NCBI GenBank assembly: GCA_002706765.1
Contig: PAJV01000045.1
Location: 96,689 to 160,688 of the forward strand
Length of the DNA stretch: 64,000 nucleotides
DNA from: Gimesia sp.
GTDB taxonomy: Bacteria > Planctomycetota > Planctomycetia > Planctomycetales > Planctomycetaceae
Direction: 5' to 3'
Shown in pieces: positions 26,772-36,453 of this stretch. How positions within the stretch are numbered: position 1 is the stretch's first letter; each line of letters starts with the position of its first letter. The position numbers and the translations under genes were made by a program. A model generated the notes under the pieces. That model was not told where the DNA came from and ran no database searches. It saw nothing but the letters and a program-made list of their open reading frames with translations.

Positions 26772-28502
26772 TCACTCATCCGCAGCGGGCGGCGTTGAAT
26801 TTGCATTCCCGCGTGCGAAATGCACGATGACAGCCAGTCCGATGAAGGCCCCCAGCGCGATAAATCCATACGCTGCGTAATCACTGGATTTGATACTCCA
26901 CAGGCAGCCAAAGGTCGCCAGCAAAGTCGAAATCCCCATCGCCAGGTTCCAAGCCACACGTTTGCCTCCGCTGGGCATCCGATCGCCCAGAATTTTCGGG
27001 GAGTTCATCATAAAGAAGAAGGTCGCATACGCGATTGGCAGCAAGACCATGCCGAACATGGACGTCGGGACGGCTAACCAGGCTTTGGCTTCACCTTTCC
27101 AGAGATACGCGCCTGTCATACCAGTCAATGCCGGCATGAAACAGCCAATGCGATGGTACATCCCGCGCGGTGCCACTCCCAGCATTTCACAGAACACAAA
27201 GCCGTTGATGAGCATCAGAATGATAATCGTTGAGATCGCCATGGCGACGACACCCAGACCAAAAACCAGCTGGGATACGGTCGCACCGGCCAGTGGTGTT
27301 AAAGACGATGCCAGCTGAAAGGCGTCCCGGTTGACCAGCATTGCTGCCAGTTTACGTTCCGGAAGAGGCAGTTCCGCCCGCTTCTGTTCCAGGGCACTCG
27401 GGTCACTCGTCAATTCGTTCCATTCTGACGCGGGCACTTCGGTTTTAATACGGGCATCCAGCAGTTTGTGATACTGGCCCAACAGACCAGGATCTGCCTG
27501 AATTACCTGGCCTTCTGCATTTTTTTCACCCAACAGGCCGGCTGCAGGCTTAGCATGAAATTGAGAGGCGGCTGCGATCACAACGCAACTGGTAGCCAGC
27601 ACAAAAGGTACGAATAAACCTGTCGAGAGGTCAAACATTGCCAGGCCACGAAAATCCTTATCCCAGCCTTTCGCTCGCATGGAGTAGGGCAGCAGGAAGG
27701 TCATATTAATTCCGACAGCAGTCGCGGCTGCGGTGATCATCACTTTCTGCTGATTCCCGACAATCAGGTTTTTCCAGTAATCGGCATAGCCACCGGCCTG
27801 AGAAAGCACTTCGGAAAACTCTGGTGAGGGATTCGCAAACATGCTGAAGTTCGGAATATAACCAGCCAGAATTTTAGCCCAGTCCAGATCATTCGTCGAA
27901 ATGCTCATTTTGGCGACCACACCAAAGAAACAGAGCACTACGATACCAACCAGAATTTTCAGAATGGCTTCGAACAGCTTGATACCCCATCCGCCGGAAT
28001 CATAAAACCAGATCACGACGGCAGAAATCACAAACAGCAAACCGACTGCCATCGCTTTCCCGCTTTCACCAGCCATCATTTCCGGTGCGAGGTTCTGCTG
28101 TAATGCAGCCGTCCCTAGAGCATATTGAGGCATACACCACACGAGGTTGGCCATCAGAGTGGCAATCGCCCAGCCCCAGCCCAGGACCGGGCTGATATGG
28201 GTGTTGATCGAAGCAAACGGGCGTTCTTTGGTTGATAAAGCGACATAGCCAATCGCACTGAGCATGATGACGCCCATAATCATCGCCACAGGCTGCAACC
28301 ACATCAGGTGGTAGCCGGAAAGAATCCCCAGATAGAGGCCGCCCGCTAAGGAGCCGCCTCCCAGCGTAATGGCACTCTGTAACCAGCCCGGGCCCGAAAG
28401 CTTTGTATAAGCCAGTACCTTCGCACCGGTTCCTCTTGCCTTCGCGTCCAGAATCAGTTGACGGTCTTGTTCAATCCGTGAATTTGCTGCTTCGTCTGTC
28501 AT
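26772..28502 (-). CDS. Nramp-like membrane transporter lacking canonical metal-site motifs
   Basis: A 576-residue protein with 11 or so transmembrane segments in an Nramp-type arrangement. The first helix keeps GPGW, but the position of the Nramp DPGN metal motif reads LGGGSLAGG. The sixth-helix MPHN position reads LLPYSM. A long soluble insert (about residues 320-385, GLLGEKNAEGQVIQADPG) is also unusual. Planctomycetes carry such proteins annotated as divalent-metal transporters; with both motifs changed, the substrate may not be Mn/Fe. It stands alone. Confidence 0.7.
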   Translation of the reverse strand: MTDEAANSRIEQDRQLILDAKARGTGAKVLAYTKLSGPGWLQSAITLGGGSLAGGLYLGILSGYHLMWLQPVAMIMGVIMLSAIGYVALSTKERPFASINTHISPVLGWGWAIATLMANLVWCMPQYALGTAALQQNLAPEMMAGESGKAMAVGLLFVISAVVIWFYDSGGWGIKLFEAILKILVGIVVLCFFGVVAKMSISTNDLDWAKILAGYIPNFSMFANPSPEFSEVLSQAGGYADYWKNLIVGNQQKVMITAAATAVGINMTFLLPYSMRAKGWDKDFRGLAMFDLSTGLFVPFVLATSCVVIAAASQFHAKPAAGLLGEKNAEGQVIQADPGLLGQYHKLLDARIKTEVPASEWNELTSDPSALEQKRAELPLPERKLAAMLVNRDAFQLASSLTPLAGATVSQLVFGLGVVAMAISTIIILMLINGFVFCEMLGVAPRGMYHRIGCFMPALTGMTGAYLWKGEAKAWLAVPTSMFGMVLLPIAYATFFFMMNSPKILGDRMPSGGKRVAWNLAMGISTLLATFGCLWSIKSSDYAAYGFIALGAFIGLAVIVHFARGNANSTPPAADE

Positions 28503-28727
28503 TGCAAACTCTTGCTATACCAAGGTTTATTTAAGTTACTTAAGAATACTTTACTCAGTATGTCGAAAGGACCAAGGTAACCAGTTATCAGTCGAGAATC
28601 AAGCAACGTTGATTGATCGACGAGCGAGTTTAGCAATCTCTGAAACGCGGTGTGACGACGATAGTGTATACACACAACAGCAACGAAGAAGAGCCGAAGG
28701 AGCTCATCAGGCAGGCAGACCAGCGAT

Positions 28728-28756
28728 GCCCTCCGGACATTGATTGTCCGAAGGGC
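28728..28756 (-). other. Hairpin in the M16/Nramp gap
   Basis: An inverted repeat, GCCCTCCGGACA with TGTCCGAAGGGC, one mismatch, 5-nt loop, 19 nt before the M16 stop on the plus coordinate. No T-run follows on minus, so it is a weak terminator candidate or RNA-stability hairpin. Confidence 0.4.
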
Positions 28757-28774
28757 TTGCATTGCTGGAATCGA

Positions 28775-31513
28775 CTATTGTTTCAGGCTTCCTGAAACGG
28801 TAATGATCAGTTTCGCTGGATCGATATACTTTGCGAAAGCCTGCTGGGCAGCTTCCGCAGTCACCGCGTTGATTTTGGTTTCCAGTTCGGAATAGTAAGT
28901 CATATCCCGCTCAGCAAACAGGTTGGTTGTCAGAATGGATGCCAGAGAAGCATCGCTGGTGCGGGAGACTTCCTGCTGTTCGAGGTAGCCTTTCTGAGCA
29001 TTGACCAGTTCTTCTTTTGTGATCCCTTTTTCAATCAGCAAGGCCAGTTCTTCCTTGATGGCCGTTTCCACTTTTTCCATGTTGTCAGGATTACAGCTGG
29101 CATACAGGGAAATCGAACCACGGGAGTCAACGGCATCCGCATGAATCATTGCCCCGACGCCATACGCCAGGCCTTCTTTCTGTCGGACACGATCTCCCAG
29201 CCGTGAGGAAAGCCCACTGGATCCCAGCACCGAGCCAGCGACAATCAGATCCGGATAGTCGGGAGAACTGCTGTTCATGGGAAACGTCAGGCCGCCAAAG
29301 TAGAACGCATTTGCTTTGTCGGGAATAATGATTTCCGTCAGATTTCCGGGAATCGCATGCGGCTCTGCAGGAATATGACTGTAAGGCGCGGGGGACTTCC
29401 AGTCATCCAGCATGGATCCCAGTTGGGCATACACTTCGTCTTCAGAGAAGTCACCCACGACGGCGATTTCTCCTGTCGAGCCGCCGATAAAGTTTTCATA
29501 CAGCAACTGCAGATCACTCTGTGATAACGCTTTGATCCGTTCAATTTCCTGTTCAATCGTCGGCACATACCGCGGATCTGACTCCGGGTAGGGTCGAAGT
29601 TGACTTCGCACTGACAGAATGGCCCGTGACTGGGGGTCGGTTTTCTGTTTTTCCAGGGTCGCGATCTGCTGCGATTTCAGCACATCCAGTTCGTTTTCCG
29701 GCAAGGTCGGCTCGCGGAGAATTTCCTTGAGGATGCTTAATACTTTGGAAAGACTCTCGCTGCGGGTTTTGATCGCGATATTGATTTCGCCGGGTGAACC
29801 GGAAACACTCAACTGGGCACGCAGCTTATTCAGTTCGTCCTCAATCTCTTGACGCGTCCTGTTTTTTGTGCCTCGCTTCATGACCGCGGGCAGAAATTCA
29901 CAGGCCGTCTTTTTGCCCTGCAGGCTTTCCAGAGTCCCGTAGCGGAGCGTCATGTTCAGATTGACCTCTTCACCGCGCGTCTTTTTGGAGAGCATCGCCA
30001 CCTTCACACCACTGGCGAGTGCTTTGACAGTAGTACGTTTATTGATATTCTCGGGCGAGACATCAAAATCTTCCCCCAATGCAACCGTTTCACGTCCCTG
30101 GTAGTCACCAATCATTTTCGCAATATCATCGATCTGCGGAATCGTGACTTTCTGACTTTCTTCAACGGGAACAAAAATTCCCACCGTCCGGTTGTTTTCT
30201 CTCAGGTATTCATCTGCCACGCGTTTGACATCTTCCGGAGTCACTTTTTCCAGCGCATCCCGATACAGGAAGCGCAGACGCCAGTCTCCCATCGCGACCC
30301 ATTCTGATAGCTCCACAGCCAGCCGCGAGCTGTTATTCTCGGCCTGCTCGTACTGCTTCAGCAGTTTTTCTTTGGCGCGGGTCACGTCTTCGGCGGAAAT
30401 CCCTTTTTCCCTGACGGTCTGCAGCGTATCAAACATGATTCCCAGAATGACCTGGGGATCATTGCCTTTGATGACTTCTACCATCAGTCGCAGCACACCG
30501 GGATCATGTAAGGCAAACAGAGAACCGGACACACTGGATGCTTTTTTGGTCTTCACGAGTGCCTGGTACAGGACACCGGAAGGATCATCAGTGAGGGTGG
30601 ATTCCAGCACGTCAATGGCAGCCATGTCTTTGTGGGCAGCTGCCGGAATATGATAGACGACTCCCACCACGGGAACTTCACCAATCCGCCGCAGCGTCAC
30701 GATGCGTTCACCTTCCTGCGGAGGTTCTTCGGTATAGGTCTGATCCAGTTTGCGTTCGGGCCGGGGAATGGTACCAAAATACTTGTTGATCAGTTCTAAT
30801 GCTTCGTCAGTATCAAATTTTCCGGCAACAATTAAAACCGCGTTATCGGGCTGATAATATTTTTTGTAAAAGCTTTTCAGGCGGTCTATGGGCACCCGTT
30901 CGATATCAGCCCGGTTACCAATGGTCGATTTTCCGTAGTTATGCCATTCAAACGCGGAGGACATCACCTTCTGCATCAGCATCCGGGAAGGACTGTTTTC
31001 TCCCCGCTCAAATTCATTACGAACCACTGTCATTTCAGAGGCCAGATCTTCGGCTTTCACATAACTATTCATCATGCGATCGGCTTCCAGCTTCAGCGCG
31101 AATTCCAGGTTATCCTCGGTGGCTGGCAATGTTTCATAATAATTGGTCCGGTCATACCAGGTGGTTCCGTTAAACTGGGCACCGCGGGCCTGCAGTTCCT
31201 TGGGAACATTCTGATGGGTAGGCGTCCCCTTGAACAACATGTGCTCCAGCAGGTGCGCCATCCCGGTTTCGCCGTAACCTTCATGTCGCGAGCCGACCAG
31301 CAATGTCAGATTCACGGTCACCTTGGGACTGGACGCATCGGGGAACAGCAGTACTTTCATGCCGTTCGCCAGGGAATACTCGGTAATGCCTTCTACGGTC
31401 CGGATTTTTTCTGGTGGGGGAGGGGCATCAGCGGCTGTCAGAAATGATTGGGAAGCAAAGCTCATTACGAAAAGTACCCCTGCGGTTAAACTCCATTTTT
31501 GTCGATTCATCAT
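28775..31513 (-). CDS. M16 family zinc metallopeptidase, two-domain
   Basis: An exported peptidase of 912 residues from ATG 31513, which begins a good signal peptide (MMNRQKWSLTAGVLFVMSFASQSFLTAADA). The inverted zinc motif HLLEH is present in TGMAHLLEHMLFKGTP, with the downstream Glu in VVRNEFERGENS. The N-terminal half is the active M16 unit. The C-terminal half repeats the fold without the motif (GSSGLSSRLGDRVRQKEGLAYGV), as in pitrilysin-like proteins. Longer starts at 31573 or 31624 are possible but add unsuitable sequence. It probably degrades or processes peptides in the periplasm-like space. Confidence 0.9.
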   Translation of the reverse strand: MMNRQKWSLTAGVLFVMSFASQSFLTAADAPPPPEKIRTVEGITEYSLANGMKVLLFPDASSPKVTVNLTLLVGSRHEGYGETGMAHLLEHMLFKGTPTHQNVPKELQARGAQFNGTTWYDRTNYYETLPATEDNLEFALKLEADRMMNSYVKAEDLASEMTVVRNEFERGENSPSRMLMQKVMSSAFEWHNYGKSTIGNRADIERVPIDRLKSFYKKYYQPDNAVLIVAGKFDTDEALELINKYFGTIPRPERKLDQTYTEEPPQEGERIVTLRRIGEVPVVGVVYHIPAAAHKDMAAIDVLESTLTDDPSGVLYQALVKTKKASSVSGSLFALHDPGVLRLMVEVIKGNDPQVILGIMFDTLQTVREKGISAEDVTRAKEKLLKQYEQAENNSSRLAVELSEWVAMGDWRLRFLYRDALEKVTPEDVKRVADEYLRENNRTVGIFVPVEESQKVTIPQIDDIAKMIGDYQGRETVALGEDFDVSPENINKRTTVKALASGVKVAMLSKKTRGEEVNLNMTLRYGTLESLQGKKTACEFLPAVMKRGTKNRTRQEIEDELNKLRAQLSVSGSPGEINIAIKTRSESLSKVLSILKEILREPTLPENELDVLKSQQIATLEKQKTDPQSRAILSVRSQLRPYPESDPRYVPTIEQEIERIKALSQSDLQLLYENFIGGSTGEIAVVGDFSEDEVYAQLGSMLDDWKSPAPYSHIPAEPHAIPGNLTEIIIPDKANAFYFGGLTFPMNSSSPDYPDLIVAGSVLGSSGLSSRLGDRVRQKEGLAYGVGAMIHADAVDSRGSISLYASCNPDNMEKVETAIKEELALLIEKGITKEELVNAQKGYLEQQEVSRTSDASLASILTTNLFAERDMTYYSELETKINAVTAEAAQQAFAKYIDPAKLIITVSGSLKQ

Positions 31514-31646
31514 CCGATATTTCGCTCCACTAGAGAGGGTCAGCAATTTTGTCAGTCCTTTACTCAACAGCATCTTCAATTCATTGTCCGAATTATAGGC
31601 GATTCCCGAAGGGGCAACAATCACTGACTCCGAGAATTCCCCGAGT

Positions 31647-32573
31647 TCATTTCGATTTGCCCGGCTGCTTTAAAAATGTCATGCCGACACCAATCAGCAT
31701 TCCCATTCCAAGTCCCCCGGCATGCGCCAGGTTGGCAACAGGCCCCATGACGCCCGTCATACAGAGAAAAAACCAGCCAATCAGAATCACGACCATGTTG
31801 GGAGGAATATTAAAAGAAGACTGCGGGTCAAACTGGCTTTTCATCCACATATAACCGAACATTCCATAGACCACGCCTGACAGACCTCCAAACGACGGCC
31901 CCGACCAGTAAAACTGAGCCAGATTAGATGGAATCGCTGCCAGCAATACAAGTAATACCAGTTTGGTACTGCCGCGATTCATTTCAATCGCACCACCCAG
32001 TTGATATGTCATAAAACAGTTAAATAACAAATGCAGAGGTAGTCCCCAAGAGCCACGAAAATGAATAAAAATCGGTGTCACCAGTCTCCAGACTTCACCC
32101 TCGCGAATATCCAGAAGATAAGGGCTGTAGCGGATCATGTTACCTGATGTTTGAAAGGAGCTGATACTCAAAGCCTGCCTGATCTGTTCTCCATACTCAT
32201 TTGTCTGCATAAATAGATAGACAACCACAGAGACACCAATCAGCATCGCTGTCACCGGACAGCGACTGGTGAAAGGCTGATTCCAGGTCTCGCGGACATT
32301 GACCTGTTTGCGGGCGGTGTCCGCTGCCTTTTTGATTTTCGACTCACGAATCGCGTCTGCCTGCCGGGTTGCGTCCTGATATTTTTCGGCATCAGGATTT
32401 GTAGAAAATTCCTGCAATTCCCGTTTGGCGGGTTCGATCTGATCTTCATCGTAGACCCAGATCGAACATTGATCGTCGGACTGTTCCACCTTGATTTCCA
32501 CACCTGTCGTCAGCAGATAGTCTTCGAACCGTTTTGCCTGCTGCCCGTTGGGAAGGGAACCGATTTTTCTCAT
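31647..32573 (-). CDS. Rhomboid family intramembrane serine protease (GlpG-like)
   Basis: A 308-residue protein. Residues 1-75 form a small soluble domain of the GlpG N-terminal type (LPNGQQAKRFEDYLLTTGVEIKVE). A Lys/Arg-rich linker follows, then six transmembrane helices. The catalytic Ser is in FGGLSGVVYGMFGY and the catalytic His in VANLAHAGGLGMG. The HFRGSWGLPLHLLFN segment corresponds to the conserved second-helix His/Asn region. Cleavage targets cannot be told from sequence. It lies 133 nt from the M16 gene start on the same strand. Confidence 0.92.
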   Translation of the reverse strand: MRKIGSLPNGQQAKRFEDYLLTTGVEIKVEQSDDQCSIWVYDEDQIEPAKRELQEFSTNPDAEKYQDATRQADAIRESKIKKAADTARKQVNVRETWNQPFTSRCPVTAMLIGVSVVVYLFMQTNEYGEQIRQALSISSFQTSGNMIRYSPYLLDIREGEVWRLVTPIFIHFRGSWGLPLHLLFNCFMTYQLGGAIEMNRGSTKLVLLVLLAAIPSNLAQFYWSGPSFGGLSGVVYGMFGYMWMKSQFDPQSSFNIPPNMVVILIGWFFLCMTGVMGPVANLAHAGGLGMGMLIGVGMTFLKQPGKSK

Positions 32574-32909
32574 GCTATTTTCAATCCATGCCTGATGTGC
32601 ACAAGACCGGCTTCATCCTGAATCCAGATTGTTCCCGAAAGGTGGGGAACAATTAATCCCGTGCTGATGCAGATAAAAGTATTTGAACCGATTTTTTGTA
32701 ACGTTGCCTGATCCGATTACGGTTTATGAACAGTTGAGTATAGGAATAATTATCACGAATGCCATAGTACCACGGTTGCGAAAATGGGTTCGCAGCCGGA
32801 CAGTCAGCAGAAAGCAAACTAATTTCGACCGACAACACCGGCCGGCAGAGAGCATGTCTGAGCCAGCTCGTCTCTGATCGTACCGCTCAAATCAAATCAG
32901 CCGTTCTGC
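32574..32909. other. Intergenic, hairpin only
   Basis: 336 nt without a gene. A dyad near 32628-32651 (TTGTTCCC with GGGGAACAA) lacks a convincing T-run. It probably carries the rhomboid promoter on minus. Confidence 0.4.
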
Positions 32910-35222
32910 TTATTCAGACTGTTTTACTGTCTCCAGATAATCACGAAACTCGTGGATGCGGCGCAGATCAAACCCTTCTGGAGATTTTTCCAGCAGGAAA
33001 TCGGCATCAGCCATCGCTTCGGAAATTCGTCCTGTCTGATAACGTAAGACGGCCCGTAACCAGCGTTCCTGCAGCAGATCTTCATCAATGGCAATCATCG
33101 TCTCGACATACCGCAGCATTGCCTGGACGTCTTCATCATCTCGCGCCAGGTTCAGCAGATTCCTCAGCATGCGTTTAATGATTTCTTTTTTCGGTTGGGC
33201 CTTGAGAAATTCTTCATCAAAGCGGCCACTGTTCGCAGAGACAACAATTGCCCGAGCGGCTTCCTCGCTCACCACTTCGCCTCCTTCGAAGACATCAACC
33301 AGTTCCCCCTTTTCAGAAGTCGAATTGACACGGACCACAAAATGCCCCGGTAATCCCACGCCTTCGATGTCGAGGCCCAACCGTCGTCCAAGTTCCATAT
33401 ACAGGATTGCCAGTGTAATCGGCAGTCCCTCACGATCTTCGATCGTCTCATTGATATAACTGTTGGAACGGCTGTAGTAATTCGTGCGGCTTCCATGAAA
33501 TCCGGTTTCGCGAAACAGGTAATCATTGAGTGCTTTGAGTTTTGCTTTCGGGGTCGCCTCGGCGGGCAGCATTTTCTGAATTTCATTTGTCATGGCAGCG
33601 ACCTGGTTGAGATAGGTTTTCACTTCCACTTCCGCATTGTCCAGCCTCGCCACCAGCAGGGCGGCTGTCAGTAAGTCGATGTCTGCTTCTTTCTGCTTTT
33701 CGAACAGCTGCTCCAGATCATCGCGTACGGCACGTTCGTGGATCGACTGGGCTAACTGCTGCAGACGTTCGGCCTGCTTCTGGAGTAAACGAGCCCGTTC
33801 CTGCAATGCCTGTTGTGCCCGCTTCTCATCCGTTTCTTTGACAACCTCTTCAATCAGGGCAGCATGTGGCGGTCGATCTACGCGCAGGTCTTCAGTCAGA
33901 TCAAGTATCTTCTGTGCGGTTTCCCTGGAAGGGCGGTAGGGGGGAATATCGCGGGCTACCTGAAATCCCCGAAAGGATGCCACCGTGTCTCTGAACTTGG
34001 CCAACCCCGCTTTTCCCTGGGTATAGCGCTGATCCCTGACTTCGAAAACCTGCTCATCATTCACATAACAGAGAATGCGGTCCGTCTCCAAGCGGACTTT
34101 GAGCTGATTCCATTCCCCTGCACGATACGAGTTGGATTTCTTTTCCTCAAGCACCCGCCACAAAAACACATCCGAACCATCAAAGCGACTGATCCGTAAA
34201 CTCTCGTTACTCGGATAGAAACCGTAATGCTTTGTATTTTCATCCGAATAAAAGATCAGCCCCGCTGCGCCGGACTCGTCATCCAGTTTGACTTCGACGG
34301 CAATTTCATAAGGAAGTTCGGGCAGGTCTTCCTGGGAAACGCACAGCGAACGACTGCCCAGGCCAGATCCGAATCCTTCTACCATGATGCGACCGGCACG
34401 CTGTCGCCAGCGCGAGCCGAACAGCGGTTTCCAGTGCCGCTCGTCGAGCGTTCCGATAGTCAACCAGCGGTTCATGGGCACCGGGTTCGGTTTTTCCAGC
34501 AACCCCTTGAGAGCGCTGATATTCACTGCGTAACCCAGATTCCGTGTGACGGCAGATTTCAAAGTCACAATTCCCTGGACATGTCCCTGCGCATCCAGAA
34601 CCGGGCCGCCACTGTTTCCCGGCTCAATCGGAATCGCCAGTTGAATCATGGGCTTCCCATCAATTTCACGGGTTCCCGAATTCACCCCTTTCACTACACT
34701 GTAACGTAACCCCTGAGGATTACCCAGCGCGATGACTTCTGCTCCCTGCTTCAGGGAACCGGGTTTCGCCAGGGGTAACGGAGACAAATCTTTCGCTTCC
34801 ACCTTGAGCACAGCCAGATCCATCTGTCGATCCGTTGCATAGACCTCTTTGACGTCGTATTTCTTTCCGTCAGTAAACTGCACCGATATCGGTCGTGCTT
34901 CACCAATCACGTGCAGGTTCGTCGCAATCAGACCATCAGCGCTGATCACAAAACCGGTTCCCAGTCCCGCCTGCTGACCATCGCGGCCCGCATAGGAAAC
35001 GGCAACAACAGAGGACTTCGCCTGTTCCGCGAGATCCTCAGCAGCCAGCATTGAACCGGTTGCCGCGACAGGGATGTCAGGACGACGGGCTTCGATCGGT
35101 TCGTCAGAGTCAAAGCCTGCTGAAGCCACTGGCGACATTAACAAAAGCAGAATCAAACCAGACACAGTGAATGTCCCCTGCCTGCAATGAAACCTTGCAT
35201 TTTTTCTCTGACAATCGATCAT
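32910..35222 (-). CDS. Trypsin-like serine protease fused to a LamG-like domain and a SirB1-type transglutaminase-like domain
   Basis: A 770-residue exported protein with a signal peptide ending near SPVASAG. Residues about 60-245 are an HtrA-type protease with His in TNLHVIGE, Asp in QMDLAVLKVE and Ser in IEPGNSGGPVLD. There is no PDZ domain; instead a beta-rich domain (about 250-415, GRIMVEGFGSGLGSRSL) resembles a concanavalin-like fold. A coiled-coil Arg/Gln-rich segment comes next. The C-terminal 250 residues match the SirB1/transglutaminase-like family (DYLFRETGFHGSRTNYY, REGLPITLAILYMELGRRLG, VGLPGHFVVRV) with a TPR-like end. The combination is unusual; the C-terminal part may be structural, since the family often lacks enzyme activity. 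Confidence 0.82.
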   Translation of the reverse strand: MIDCQRKNARFHCRQGTFTVSGLILLLLMSPVASAGFDSDEPIEARRPDIPVAATGSMLAAEDLAEQAKSSVVAVSYAGRDGQQAGLGTGFVISADGLIATNLHVIGEARPISVQFTDGKKYDVKEVYATDRQMDLAVLKVEAKDLSPLPLAKPGSLKQGAEVIALGNPQGLRYSVVKGVNSGTREIDGKPMIQLAIPIEPGNSGGPVLDAQGHVQGIVTLKSAVTRNLGYAVNISALKGLLEKPNPVPMNRWLTIGTLDERHWKPLFGSRWRQRAGRIMVEGFGSGLGSRSLCVSQEDLPELPYEIAVEVKLDDESGAAGLIFYSDENTKHYGFYPSNESLRISRFDGSDVFLWRVLEEKKSNSYRAGEWNQLKVRLETDRILCYVNDEQVFEVRDQRYTQGKAGLAKFRDTVASFRGFQVARDIPPYRPSRETAQKILDLTEDLRVDRPPHAALIEEVVKETDEKRAQQALQERARLLQKQAERLQQLAQSIHERAVRDDLEQLFEKQKEADIDLLTAALLVARLDNAEVEVKTYLNQVAAMTNEIQKMLPAEATPKAKLKALNDYLFRETGFHGSRTNYYSRSNSYINETIEDREGLPITLAILYMELGRRLGLDIEGVGLPGHFVVRVNSTSEKGELVDVFEGGEVVSEEAARAIVVSANSGRFDEEFLKAQPKKEIIKRMLRNLLNLARDDEDVQAMLRYVETMIAIDEDLLQERWLRAVLRYQTGRISEAMADADFLLEKSPEGFDLRRIHEFRDYLETVKQSE

Positions 35223-35849
35223 TTCATGCTTCCCGTCTAAAAGGAATTCTGTCCGCCTGGATCCGAATCTACTGGATACATGCAGAGAGTTCTCTGCGGC
35301 AAGGAACTCATGGATGCAGTCAGGCAGTAGTCGAAAGCGCTCAGGCTGGCGTGGTTGCTGGTGATATTGTATTTCCCCCGACCAGAGAATGCAAAAGAAG
35401 TCTCAGATTCGATGCGTACTGAAAGTCTTATCCAGACTACACTTTCGCTTAAATCACAAAATCAGGAGACGGGACATCCTACTGATGAAACACATAATTT
35501 TGTAAAATTGTCAAAAATGGTATTGCATAAAAAAAGAGGAAGAGCTAAATTTCGCGCCAGCAATCAACTACTTGCCCGGCAGGTGCCGGCCGCATGCTCG
35601 CCGCTGGAGGTGCGAGCGCCTGGTTACATTGAGAGACGCGACAGCAAATTACTGCTGAATTGAGTTGAATAACTGACTCATTAATGCCCTTGGTTGCCTG
35701 ATTCTACCTACCGAACCTGACAGAATTTCGGTAACAAGCGGAACGACCCCACGATTGTAAAATCGAACCGTTTCCAGCCCCACAACAGGCAATCTACACG
35801 ATTGTTCTACACACACTACTCTTCCACATTGATTAGAAGGAGTCTACTA
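35223..35849. other. Long intergenic region upstream of csrA
   Basis: About 630 nt with no credible protein. A GC-rich patch at 35575-35630 interrupts an otherwise AT-rich tract, and a 7-bp dyad (TACCGAA at 35709-35715 with TTCGGTA at 35727-35733) could be an operator. A csrA promoter must lie here but I cannot place it. Confidence 0.4.
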
Positions 35850-36083
35850 ATGTTGGTCTTATCCCGCAAAATCAACGAAACCATTCAAATTGGAGACAAC
35901 ATCCAGATCACGATTCTGGATAACAGAAAAGGAGCCGTCCGCATCGGCATCGCTGCTCCCCGGGAGATTCAGATTTCCCGCCCCGAGCAGGCTAAGCAAA
36001 CGGTGACCCAGGAAATATCCAACCAGGAATCAGCGCGTGGAAACTCACAGTTTTCTCTCGCTTTTTGTGGCACGATTTCCTGA
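35850..36083 (+). CDS. csrA: Carbon storage regulator CsrA
   Basis: An RNA-binding post-transcriptional regulator. The first 55 residues match CsrA closely: [21 protein letters not shown], then [18 protein letters not shown], including the conserved Leu4/Arg6 and the C-terminal Arg of the RNA-binding surface. The 77-residue length exceeds the usual 60-70; the extra tail ([16 protein letters not shown]) has no known role. AGAAGGAG lies 7 nt before ATG 35850. No flagellar or fliW gene is adjacent, unlike many csrA loci. Confidence 0.95.
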   Translation: MLVLSRKINETIQIGDNIQITILDNRKGAVRIGIAAPREIQISRPEQAKQTVTQEISNQESARGNSQFSLAFCGTIS

Positions 36084-36453
36084 ATTGGTTCCAGAAAATT
36101 GGACAGCTGGAGGAAGCGCTCCCGCGCTTTCCTGCCCCTGTCCGGACGGAACCCCACCCCCGCACTCTCCTGACGTCCCGCCACGGTTACTAAACCGACT
36201 GACTACTCTGAATGAACTCCTGAAAACCAGCAGGACTCCCTGACAGGCCCAGTATGCGCGCCTGCAGGGAAGGAACCAGTGCAGAAAATCAGCCGGAAAC
36301 CCCAGACGCATCAATTTCCGCTTGTGTGTATCCAGCCGCCCGGCTAGAATCGCAACTTAACAATCCTGCGTAATTCCTGCTTATGTACTTTCCCGGGATC
36401 TCCCGGTAGTACTCTGATTTTCCTGCCTGTTTCTGCATGCCAGAGGTAACTCC
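36084..36453. other. csrA-DUF1501 spacer, nothing recognised
   Basis: 370 nt without a gene or a clear terminator. A GGAAGCGC/GCGCTTTCC dyad near 36111-36132 lacks a T-run. Confidence 0.4.

Noticed and set aside
28499-28762. Minus-strand frame of 87 codons upstream of the Nramp-like gene
   Set aside because: No ribosome binding site or domain, overlaps the Nramp-like start, and includes a hairpin.
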